Positions 23,085-34,096 of a DNA stretch of 64,000 nucleotides are shown in pieces. Below the pieces are notes generated by a model that searched no databases, was not told where the DNA came from, and saw only the letters and a program-made list of their open reading frames with translations. Made by a program: the position numbers and the translations under genes. Numbering within the stretch: position 1 is the first letter of the stretch; every line of letters starts with the position of its first letter. The DNA lies in assembly GCA_017871115.1 (NCBI GenBank), contig JAFCIZ010000007.1:2418001-2482000 (forward strand), in the 5' to 3' direction. This DNA comes from Cunninghamella blakesleeana (taxonomy: Eukaryota; Mucoromycota; Mucoromycetes; Mucorales; Cunninghamellaceae).

Positions 23085-26000
23085 TTATAAACTAACAAAT
23101 AATTTAATGTTACGAGACCAACAACTCTCGATAGCCATTTGAATATCATCATTTGAATTCACAGTAATAAAATCTCCATCTTCATCTTTGTATTTCAATC
23201 GAATATGATCATTTGGTGTAGTCTCGGTTCCAAAACCATGTAATATCTTTTTCACTATTTCTAATAAATCGTCATATGAGGTTTGTTGTGGAATGACAAT
23301 ATTATGTTTTCTATCTTCATAAACAATTTTAATATTAACTTGTCCAACTGTAATAGGAGAAGAATGATGATATTGTTGTTGCTGATGATGATGATGATGA
23401 TGATAGTATTGTTGCTGCTGATGATCAATTTGTGCTTGCATAGACGAAGACCTTTCTTTTTTCAACATCCTTGCTGATGATTTCATAGGTTTTTCGATAA
23501 TGGTTTGTTGTTGTTGAGGATGATTATTATTATTATGAATACTGGGACTACTTTGTGCACGTGAACGAGCTTGAGGTAAAATAGGGTGCTGCTGTTGATG
23601 TAATCGAGAATTTCCTTGTTTAGTGGCATTATCAATGCTTTGAATAAAATAGTCTGCTGATTGTTGCATTTGTTGGAAATCCCTAAAAGAGCGACCCGAT
23701 TGAGAATTGTTAGGCGATGCGCGTGACATACCTGTAGGGGATGACGGGTTAGATGGCGGTGGAGAGGATGGATAAAATGAATAATCCGTAGTTGTCGCAG
23801 TAGCTGTTAATGGTGGGGACTGTGTATAAGCTGTTGATGTACTACTAGATGCTGTTCTTGGTAAAGGTTGAAGGTTCATTCCTGGCGTATTGGCTCTTCC
23901 ATGATGATGGCTTGATTTTAATATGCCATGATGTTCTTCATTAGATCCTCCATTACTATTTCTACCATATTTTGATTTAAATGTGTTACGAAATTGCGCT
24001 GAAATAGAATTACTTCTTGATCGAATGTCATTACTATTATTGTTGTTGCCTGTTTCAATTAAATCATCTTCACCATATTCAAGATCATCTTCGTCGTCAT
24101 CTGCGTCAATAAAGGATCTATTATCACTGCTGTTGATCATTTCAGATAAAGTTAAAGTTGCCATTGAATGATGATTAATATTGTAATCATTATTGTCATT
24201 TTCATCATTATAAAGTAAAGACTGTTCATTTTGATTTAATTGTTTTGAGAGTGTTGTTTCCCAAAGTTTACATTGTTCTTCATTTCTAAATTTTAATGTG
24301 AATTGTTTACTTTCATGATCTTTCCATTCAATAAATAGGATCCATTCACCTATATAAAAAATGATAAAATTAAATAATTAAATTGATTAATTAATACATT
24401 CACGGCTATTATATATATATATATATATTACCATTTTCAGATATGTTGCGAATGGAAGTAATTAAATTGGTATCGATTTTCCCTTTTGGTTCCAAGGTAC
24501 CTCTTCTTTTTTTCATAATAGAAATGGTATTAGTTTTAGCTAAACGATTATCTTTTGGTTCCTTACAAAAGATTAAACGGTTTTCAAAATAAAAGACATG
24601 CATTTCACGAGGATTTCCATCAATAGTAAAAAATACTTTATCTTGTAACAATAAAGGACCACAATTGTCAATCGAAATGCCTTTCCAATCTTCTACACGA
24701 CGTTTTAATTGATCTACCATTTGTAAATTTTCTTGTCTACGTTGAGTTTCATTGACTTTTTCTGTAACACGTTTAATAGCTTCTAAGCCTTCTTGTAAGT
24801 CCTCTATCATAGCATTTGCATCATCAGCTGTCATATCATTATCATCTTCATTTTCTATTAATTCCTTGTTGGAAATGGTAGTTGTTTTTAATAATTCATT
24901 CATTAATAAAGGATATTTACAGATCCGTTGAACAGGTTTGATTAATAATGAGGTCAAGACATGTGTTGGATTCACCATATCATTTAATTTTTGTAAATTG
25001 GGCGCTTCTTGTGCAACTAAATCCTGAGCGGAGTGATAATTAGAGCAATAAGGTTCATAGACTGAAAATGCTTGCTCCATTGAGCTAAACAAGAGCCCAA
25101 ATTGTTGTTGATGTGGCTCATGTTCGGCTATTTTTTCCATTTCAATCAAAAATCGTCTTTGAAAATCGACAAGGGAATTGAGATTTCCAAATAAATAGTG
25201 CACGGTATCAGGGCTAAGGATCTTTTGTTGCTGCAATTCACGCATATAATTCTGCATAGTTGAATAAATAAATAAATTTCAATTTATGTATAATAAAAAA
25301 AAAAAATGATTTGATATTATTCAAAATAATAATAATAATAATAATAATAATAAACAAATATAAATATAAATATAAATAATAATAAAAAAAAAGGTCATTA
25401 GCCAATCGTGTCTTTATACATCTATTTTATTTTTATTTTTTTCTTTTTTTTCTTGGTTACTAACCTGTAGTGTTTCTAAATCTTGCACGTATTTACGTTC
25501 AGTAGAAAGTAATTCTAAAACAACTTGATCGCGCATATTTTTAGGTACCATTGGATTTGAATGGCGATTTGAAGTGGATGATTCTGAAGAAATAATACCT
25601 TTATCTTCTAAAAGATTTAATATTCTATTGACAGTATTAACTACCTGAATAAAAAAAAAAATAGAATATAAAATGTAAAAAAAATATGCTAACTATATTA
25701 GTATCACTGCTTTTCCTTTTTTTATTTTTATTTGTTTATTTATTATTGTTATGATTTATTATTATAATTATTGTTCAATGTATATATGTATATTACCTTG
25801 ACGAAGCCATTGGTATCATCTACAAAAAGATCAGATATAGTAAAAACTTCCTCTTCCGAAAATAATAATTGATCACGACAAGCAACAAGAAAATGATAAA
25901 CGCTTGCTTTACAGCTATTGACTTGTGTCAATTTTGAATTGACATCGATTTTTAATGGTTGATTTGTTCCTAAAGCGTTAAATAATATAGATAAAGGAAT

Positions 26001-26408
26001 GCCGCGGCGACATAATAAGCATAATTTGGTTAAAGGATCATTGCTAATGAGTTTGGAATCCATTGTAGTAGATGATGTATTCATAGCTGTTAAAGAAGGA
26101 GATAAAGAATCATCGATTTGTAAAGTTAACCATGGTAACATATCAGGTATTAAAGCTAGTTTATCTAATACAATTCGACAAGTATGATATAAAGAAGCGC
26201 CTGGACAAGCTGGTGGTGTTGTTGTTGTTGATGTCATTGTCATTTTATTATAAGAAGGTGTAGTAGGCGTTAGCGTCATAGAAGAAGAAGTAGTATTAGA
26301 GGGAATTGTTGTTGCTGTAGATGTAGATATAATGGTAAGTGGCGGTGAGTGTTTTGCATCCGTTAAATTACTAAACGATCCTGTTCTACGTTTTATTGCT
26401 GCAGCCAT
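23085..26408 (-). CDS. CDC24: Cdc42 guanine nucleotide exchange factor (CH-like, DH, PH, PB1)
   Basis: Four exons, 25797-26408, 25465-25644, 24432-25251 and 23085-24349, give 958 residues. Order: Ser/Thr-rich N-terminus; a Cdc24-type calponin-homology-like domain at about 70-204 (LCRRGIPLSILFNALG, ISDLFVDDTNGFVKV); a DH domain from about 239 (MRDQVVLELLSTERKYVQDL, LLIKPVQRICKYPLLMNELL); a PH domain at about 455-590; a long Ser/Gln/His-rich linker; and a PB1 domain at 873-958 with the acidic OPCA motif DEDGDFITVNSNDDIQ. The protein activates Cdc42 at sites of polarised growth, and the PB1 domain binds the scaffold Bem1. It is tandem with MKT1 on the same strand. The linker holds poly-Gln and poly-His runs that may vary in length between strains. 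Confidence 0.93.
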
Positions 26409-27500
26409 AATAATAATTTATAATGAAAGTAAAGCAAAAATTTATATTAATAAAAAATAAAAGTAAAGAAAAGGAAAATTATGAATAAAAAAGGAATAAA
26501 GAAGAATAAATAATAATAATAAAAAAAAAGGGGGTGGAGTGAGAGTGAGAGTGAGAGAGAGAGAGAAAGAGAGGAGAGAGGAGAGGAAAGGGTATGAAAG
26601 AAAGAAGGGAAAAAAAAAAAATCAAAAAGGATTAATAAAAAAGTAACGATTGAAAAAGTTGAACGATATTTAAATATGAACGAAATAAAAAATATATAAA
26701 AAGAAAATTATAGTAATAATAAAAATATAAATATAAAGAAAAGAAAAGATAAAAAGAAGAAAAAGAGAGAAAAAAAGTAATAGAAAAGAGAAAAAAAAAT
26801 AAAAATTATATGAAAAAAGGAACAAGAAATTTCAACTCAGTCCTTTTTTATCCTGCGTTCAAACTGGTAGGTTGATAAAAATATCCTTTTTTTTTATTTC
26901 GGCGCTTGGTATAGCTCAATTATTTCCCCTTAATTTTTATACTGTTGAATTTTGATTTTCTCTTTATATTTCATATTAACTAGGAAATCAAGGTAAATAA
27001 CAACAGTAATTATAATAATAATTGATTTAATAACATTATCATTTTTTATTTTATAACTACGTAAGAATATTTTATTAATTTATAATATATAAACAAATAA
27101 GATTATAATAATAATATAAAAAAATGAATATGCACGACAAGTGACAAGTTACGTACTTTAGTAAAGCTAGACCAGTTTGGCATTTTGTGTAACTTTTTTG
27201 TCAACTTTTTCAAAAAAAAAAAAACCAATAATCAATCATTCTACTACAAAATCTTACTAAAATGATTTTAAAATCCTTTATCATCCTCACGGGGTTAAAA
27301 AAAAAAGAAGGTTACGTTCGTTTAGTAATAATTAAAACATCATTTATATAAATATTATAAATAAATAGAATAACAATAATAATAATAATAATATTTAAAT
27401 GAATGAAAGATGGTGATGATAATCAATTTCCATTCGATTATTAATTTCATATTATAATTTTTATTTTTAGTTTTATTAAGGGAATAATATTAATAATAGA
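26409..27500. other. CDC24 promoter region
   Basis: The 1.1 kb upstream of CDC24. At 26533-26610 the plus strand is almost pure purine (GAGA/GTGAGA repeats), so the minus strand, which is the CDC24 5' leader side, is a pyrimidine tract of the kind found near fungal transcription starts. No gene or tRNA is visible; a TATAGCTCAATT string at 26913 does not extend to a cloverleaf. Confidence 0.5.
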
Positions 27501-28306
27501 TCAAGTTAATTTACGTTTACATAGAAGAAAAACCGTTGTAGCAGTTAAACAATAAGGTACCACTTTTTTTAAAAAGAACCAAGGATTGGAATATAAAACA
27601 TCATTACGTAAAAGGAAAGATTCTTTATCGATAATAAACATATTATAACTATATCTAAGAGATCGCATGAATTGGGCTGTATATAATGTTAACGTAACAA
27701 AGGTCATAGTCGATATACCATAAATTATAGAAGCTGGTAATTTTTCAATGAATTTTCGATAAATATGAAAATAATGATGGTGGTGGTGTTGAGTGTGTAG
27801 GTGCAGTGAAGGTAAATAAACTAATAAAGCACTAAAGGATCCCCATAGGCTAGCTGTACTAAAAAATCCTATCACGTGAATATATCTCAATTCTTTAAGA
27901 GACCGCTGTTGTGCTCTTTGAAGAGACTGACATTCGTTTTCTAGATGAATGACGGGTACGCCATATGAGATGACTCGTTGTAAATCTTGTGGATTAGATA
28001 TACCGGCGGCTAATATAGGTCGACTTGGATATCGTATCATACTTTGTTCAACACATTTATCATTCCACCGCGTTTGTGCTAGTCCAAGTAATCTTAAAAC
28101 ATCTATAATAATAATAATAATAATAATATATCTATATATATGTATATGTATAAAATAATATATAGAAAGAAGAAGGAAAAGGAAAAAAAAAAAAAAAAAA
28201 GTATAACCTTATTTCTTTTTTATTATTATTACTGTTTTCATTTACCTGTAGGTTCTAAAGGTGATAATTTGGATGATACAATAAACGATGGTGGTATATC
28301 TATCAT
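27501..28306 (-). CDS. Orphan membrane protein
   Basis: Two exons, 28246-28306 and 27501-28102, give 220 residues starting MIDIPPSFIVSSKLSPLEPT. I do not recognise the family. Three hydrophobic segments are visible: HVIGFFSTASLWGSFSALLV, ASIIYGISTMTFVTLTLYTA and VVPYCLTATTVFLLC. The chain ends with basic KRKLT. A stretch of histidines (HTQHHHHHYFHIYRK) lies between the first two. The upstream half, with PSRPILAAGISNPQDLQRVI and a charged QSLQRAQQRSLKELR helix, is soluble-looking. An additional 5' exon cannot be excluded, because no in-frame stop lies directly before the chosen ATG. Confidence 0.6.
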
Positions 28307-29516
28307 GGTTTCATAGATTATTAAATCTCTTTAAAAAAAATATTAGAAAAGAAATAAAAAAAAATAAAAAAGGGTGTTCCGAATTTTTTTTTTATTTTTG
28401 TGGTTGAAAAATAAGTTTATTCTCCGATTCTACCCAAATTTGGTGTACCTTTTTTATGATTCATCCGAAAAAAATTAAAAATACAATTAAACAAATCCTA
28501 AAATAATTATCTATCAATATATGTATATATATATAAATATATATAAGCAACCTACATATTGTTTCTGTTATATATTTTTTTAACAGTATATATATATGTA
28601 TATGCTATTAATGATTTTATTGCTTATTAAACTTTTAATTTTATTTTTATTTTTCATATAAATTAATTCCAAAGTTACCTACACGTGGGACTCACTTTTT
28701 CAAGGGTCCAAAAAAAAGTTTTTCTTCGTTTCTAGTTCATTAATTAAAAACAGAGAGTATAATAAATAACAATGATGAGTACTATTACTTTTATTCATTT
28801 GGTTCTTTTTTTTTTAAAAAAAAAACAGTAAGAATAATAATGATTTCTTTAGTTATCTACTTTTTAAAATAAAATAACTCATGAGGATAAAAATTCTCTC
28901 GAGAACAAGCATGAAAAAAAAATCTCTCGAAAAACAGTAATTGCAGTCTTTTATATTTTAAAAAAGTGTTATACTAACAATTGAATTTTTTAATATACTT
29001 TTTTAAAATATAAGAGTACATCATTTTATAACAAAAAAAAATATTAAAAATAATAGAAAAATCAACCGTATAAAGTAGGAAAGAAGGAAAGAGAAGGAAG
29101 AAAAAACGATTAGATTAAAGCTTTATCAATCTTTTTTTTTAAAAAATTCAATATCCGCACCTATCGATTTGTTGGCCAATTAAAGCGCGAAAATTATTTT
29201 ATGTCAATATCATGGTTTTTTTCCCTTTCCTTTTTTTTCTATTTTTCCTTTCTCTCTCTTATTTTTATTTTTATTTTTTGTAACCATACCTATTTTTTAT
29301 TAAAATATATATATTGATTGGACATATGTTCCAATAACTCTTGTATTTATCTTTCTTTTTTATTAAAAAAAACACACTAACTAGAAGAATTATATACTCT
29401 TTTTCACTCTTTTTTATACATATACCAAATATATATATATATATATATATAAATTTTATATAGTATATATATATACATACATATATATATATATTTATAT
29501 ATAAATTACGTTAACC
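28307..29516. promoter_or_regulatory. Divergent promoter region with CACGTG, CCAAT and GCGCGAAA motifs
   Basis: The 1.2 kb separates the starts of the orphan membrane protein (-) and the mitochondrial carrier (+). It holds a CACGTG E-box at 28682-28687, a CCAAT box at 29176-29180 and, directly after it, GCGCGAAA at 29185-29192, which fits an E2F/MBF-type site. These short motifs are seen in the sequence; their use is not shown. TA tracts lie near 29431-29500. Confidence 0.35.
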
Positions 29517-31456
29517 ATGGCATCTACAAATGAAAAAACTCATAAAGATTCACACCCATCTCATTTTAAATCCATATTTCATGAAATAATATGGGGTAAG
29601 AAAAAAAAATATAAGTATGAAATGAAAAAATATATCAACTTATGAAGGCTGATATTCATAAACTCATTTTATTTTTAATATTAAATAGCTAATAGAACAG
29701 TGATAGCTGCCTCGTCAGCTGCAGTGGTTGGCGTATTAGCTGGATATCCCGTAAGTAAACTAAAAATAATAATAATAATAAATGAGTGGTAGGGATAGTT
29801 AGGCAAAACGATTTGTTTATGTTTATTTTAAAATTTATGCTTAAATTTTTTTCTTTTTGTTTTTTTTATTTATTTATTTTAAATCTAGTTTGATTCAGTC
29901 AAAACGAGATTACAAACCCAGCATTATAATTCCATGGTGGATTGTGTAAAACAAACATACAGAGAAGAAGGCGTTAGAGGCTTTTTTAGAGGTAAAATAA
30001 AATTAAATAATTAAAATAAATAAATTCATTTCTAAAAAAAAAAAAAAAAAATAATAGAAAAAAAAGAAAAAAAAAAAAAAGCCTTATACATTCAAAATTG
30101 AGTCGAAAATTAAATCAATATATCTTCCTATTTATTTATTCATTATAAAAAAAGGCATGCTCCCACCACTTGTTACGGTCAGTATTATCAAATCAATATC
30201 CTTTTCAATATATGAAGAAACAAAACGTCGTTGTAAAAAAAACTATTCCTTTTTTAATCAAGAAACCTTATTATCCACTATGGCCATTTCTACATTGGGA
30301 GGGTTTACTAGTGGCGCCTTTATTGCAGCATTATCGTGTCCTTTTGAAGTCATTAAAATTCAAAAACAATTAGAATTTCTACTGCAGGCCAGTAGTATTA
30401 CAACTGGGGCTACTGTCGTTCGACCTCTTTCTGAGAATGATCTATCATCAAAAAATGGCGGTTTAGCAAGGTCTACTATTAGTCGTACTGTAGGAGCTGG
30501 TTTACCAGTTTCTTCTATTACTTATTCTCCAAATAAAATCATTAAACGATCACCCCCAACTACCTCTTCTTCTTCCCCTTCATCCAATGCGGTAAATCAT
30601 CATATATGTCAATCTACAACAACAGTTACAGCAACACCAGCAGCGGTTCATGGTCGCTCAACTATTTCTTCTTCATCATCGTCATCATCGTCGTCATCAT
30701 CAACAACTTCTTCCACTTCATCATCATCGTCTTATTCTACATCTTCATCTTCTTCATCTGCTAATTCTAACCATCACCGCCACCACCATCATCATCACCA
30801 ACAGCAACAGCAGCCAAGGAAAGTGTCTACTTCAAGTTGGGCTTCAGCAAAAGAAATCGTTAATAAAAAAGGGGTATTGGCATTATATAATGGTTTTGGT
30901 CTACATTTTTGTAAGTGAATTATAAATATATATACTTATATATACATATATACGTATGTATGTTTGTATTCACTTTTTAATCTATATGTACTTATTATTT
31001 TTATTTTTATTTGTTCTTTTCTATTTTGATTTTCCATTATTCTTTTGATTTTTTGATAAATTAGTACGTGATTCTGTTGGAACGGGTGTTTACTTTGGTA
31101 CATATGAAACAACAAAATTTCTTTTAACGAAAAAAGATCAATCAGCCGGACCATTAACACAATTTCTTGCTGGAGGTATATGTGGGATATTATGTTGGTT
31201 AGTAGTATTTCCTATAGATTTAGTGAAAACATTAAAACAAAAAGAAATTTTATCGCCTCAACCACTATATAAAAATGCATCTGATTGTATTCGTGGGATT
31301 ATTGAAAAAAAAGGTTTTAAAGGATTTTATTCTGGTGTTTCCGTTACTCTACTTCGAGCTTTCCCTATTCATTCTTTAAATTTCTTGGTTTATGAACAAA
31401 CTTTACTTTTAGTGGCAAAATTATCTCACCATCAACATGAACATGTATCACTATAG
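29517..31456 (+). CDS. Mitochondrial carrier (SLC25) with long Ser/His-rich insertion
   Basis: Five exons, 29517-29595, 29689-29750, 29889-29991, 30155-30910 and 31065-31456, give 463 residues, about 150 more than a normal carrier. The three repeats carry PFDSVKTRLQ, PFEVIKIQKQ and PIDLVKTLKQ, matching the PxDxxK signature with Glu in the second. Matching helix motifs follow (EEGVRGFFRGM, KKGVLALYNGF, KKGFKGFYSGV). Between signature and short helix of repeat two, residues about 160-304 form an insertion of Ser runs, Thr, then His and Gln runs, which should sit on the matrix side. Carriers exchange small metabolites across the inner membrane. The sequence resembles the carnitine/ornithine/Ymc branch, but the substrate cannot be read from it. 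Confidence 0.85.
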
Positions 31457-31724
31457 TTTATATATTATATATATTTTTTTTACATATATATATCCCCCTT
31501 TTTTTTTTCAAAAAAAAATAATACTTTCTTGTATATCCGTCTGTTTTCTCTTTATAATTGCCTTTTTTTTTAAAAAAATTAATTTAATATTTATATGTAA
31601 TTAATATGATGTTGTTGCTTTTCTTTACTTTCTTTTTTTTTTTAATAATATTACTCATGTATGCATTATATATATTTTGATTTTTGAACAATAAAAAATT
31701 AAGTTTAACTACACTAACATACAC

Positions 31725-31773
<49 letters not shown>

Positions 31774-32000
31774 AAACTTCTGAAAAAGGTTTATCCACAA
31801 ACTATGCATTTTATATATAATGCCTATATTTATATTTATAAAATATATATTAAATAGAGTTATGATGATGAAAAAAAATAAACATAATGTGTATGCATAG
31901 CAAAATCTTAGAAAAAAAAACTGGATTTAAATAACATCCAAAAATAACAATTTTTTTATCTTTTATCTTTTCTACATTTTTATATTTTCTTATATAAATA
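31457..32000. other. Intergenic region with a (TA)20 tract
   Basis: Spacer between the carrier stop and the guanine deaminase start, in tandem orientation. A pure TA repeat runs 31729-31769. No gene is visible. Confidence 0.55.
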
Positions 32001-33722
32001 ATGGTTATCATATATGGTACTTTAGTTCATACACCAAAGAAAGGCGAATTAGAAATATTAAAAAACACCTTGATTATTACTAATGAACAAGGTGTTATCA
32101 TTCATTTGGTACCTCATCTTCCAAAAGAAAATATCGATTCTTTTTTAAAACAACACCAGTTACAAGATACAACAGAGATACGATATTTAACGGAGACTCA
32201 GTTTTTAATACCTGGTTTTATTGATACACATATTCACGCTCCTCAGTACCCTTTTACTGGTACCTGTACCGATTTACCCTTGACGGAATGGTAAACAATA
32301 TATATTTATACTTAAAAAAAAATACCATTTTAAAATCTCTACTAAATAGATATTTTTATATGTTATATTTATTTATTATGTTTTTATTTATTCGTTGTGT
32401 ATATAGGTTAAATAAATATACTTTTCCTTGTGAACAAAAATTTGAAGATACAAAGTGGGCAAAAAGAGTATATGAAGCTCTAGTCAAGCGACTTTTATGT
32501 AACGGTACAACCACAGCTGTTTATTTTGCATCAATCCATTTACAAGCTACTCAGATATTGGCGGATACTACCTTCTCCTTTGGCCAGCGTGCTTTTGTTG
32601 GATTGGGTAAGCTAATCTTTTTTCGAATAAATAAACAAGAATATACCTATTCACATATATAAATTTATCGTTTATTTATTTATTTTTTTAAAAAAAAGTT
32701 TCCATGGATAGAAATTCACCTGATAATTATATTGATACAACTGAAACAGCCTTAAGTAAACTTGAAACATTTATTCATTATTGTCAAGAAAAAGAACCCA
32801 AGGATCCAAGAAAAAGATTATTAACACCCATTATTACACCACGGTTTATTCCAACATGCACTTTACCATTATTAAAAGGGTTAGGTGATTTAGCAAAACA
32901 ATACAGTGTCCCTGTTCAATCCCACATTAGTGAATCATTAGACGAAATTGCTTTTGTTCAACAATTACATCCTGACCTTGGTACAGATACGGATATCTTT
33001 GATGATTGTGGATTACTAACAGACCAAACCATCATGGCTCACGGTGTTCATTTATCAGATCAAGATGTAGATGTATTAGTGAAAAGAGGGTCCGGAGTTG
33101 CTGTTTGTCCACTTTCTAATGCATATTTTGCCAATGGTATTTTCCCCGTCAAGCGATTTGATCAATTAAAACAGGGATTAGGTACTGATGTTGCAGGTGG
33201 TTATAGGTAAATACATATATATATATAAGAACAGATGTAGATATAAATAAAAAATCTATTAAGTAAAATAATTCATAACGAACTTTCATATATATATATA
33301 TATATAGTCCTTCAATGTTAAACAGTATAAGACAAGTAGTAGTATCATCTTCATATTGGTTAGATAAACATAAGCAAGTTAATTGGAAAACAGCTCTTTA
33401 TATGGCAACTCAAGGTATACATTTTATCATTTCTTCTTTAAAAATAAAATAAAACGATAATATAGTAAAATATAATAATAAATAATACTTTTGCTATATA
33501 TATATAGGTGGCGCTGATGCTATTGGTATTGGTCATATTGTTGGATCTTTTCTTCAAGGAAAACAATTGGATGCATTAGTGATTGATCTTAATGCTAAAG
33601 ACACTCCTATTGATCTACTATGGGAGGAATCGATTGAATTATTGGTTGAAAAATTTATTAATGTGGGCGACGATAGATGTATAATTGATGTTTTAGTTGG
33701 TGGTACCTATTTTAAAAAATAA
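32001..33722 (+). CDS. Guanine deaminase
   Basis: Five exons, 32001-32290, 32407-32606, 32699-33206, 33308-33414 and 33508-33722, give 439 residues, the expected size. The enzyme hydrolyses guanine to xanthine and ammonia in purine catabolism. Amidohydrolase features are in order: PGFIDTHIHAPQYPF with the HxH zinc pair, CNGTTTAVYFAS, the zinc histidine in QSHISE, AHGVHLSD, VCPLSNAYFANG and the catalytic Asp in GTDVAGGYSPSML. The APQYPFTG segment after the HxH pair is typical of guanine deaminases rather than other amidohydrolases. It follows the mitochondrial carrier on the same strand, with no sign of shared function. Confidence 0.93.
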
Positions 33723-33742
33723 TAAAATAAGATTCATGGTAT

Positions 33743-33773
<31 letters not shown>

Positions 33774-34096
33774 CGTACATTAGGTATTATTTTATTTTAT
33801 TTAATGTTTTTTTTAAATAAATTTTATTGGGATGAGTTTGGCGAAAAAAATTTCTTATGAAGAATAATTAAAATAAAACCGAGAAAAAAAAAAAGAGTAA
33901 AAGTATAATCAACACTACAGAATAGTAGTTGAAATTATATATTAAAAGACTAATATTGAAAAAGTGAATTAGAGTAACGCATAACAATTAAAATGATCAC
34001 TTTTTTTGAGCGGAATTAAAAATGATTACTATTTTTATTTATTTTCGTGTATGCTATTAACCTTTTTTTCCCCTCTCTTTTCTATTTTTTTTTTTT
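33723..34096. other. Intergenic region
   Basis: Short AT-rich spacer with a TA tract at 33750-33772 and a pyrimidine run just before the F-box gene start. No gene is visible. Confidence 0.5.

Noticed and set aside
26913..26935. tRNA-like TATAGCTCAATT string
   Set aside because: It resembles a D-arm, but no anticodon arm, T-arm or acceptor stem can be folded downstream.
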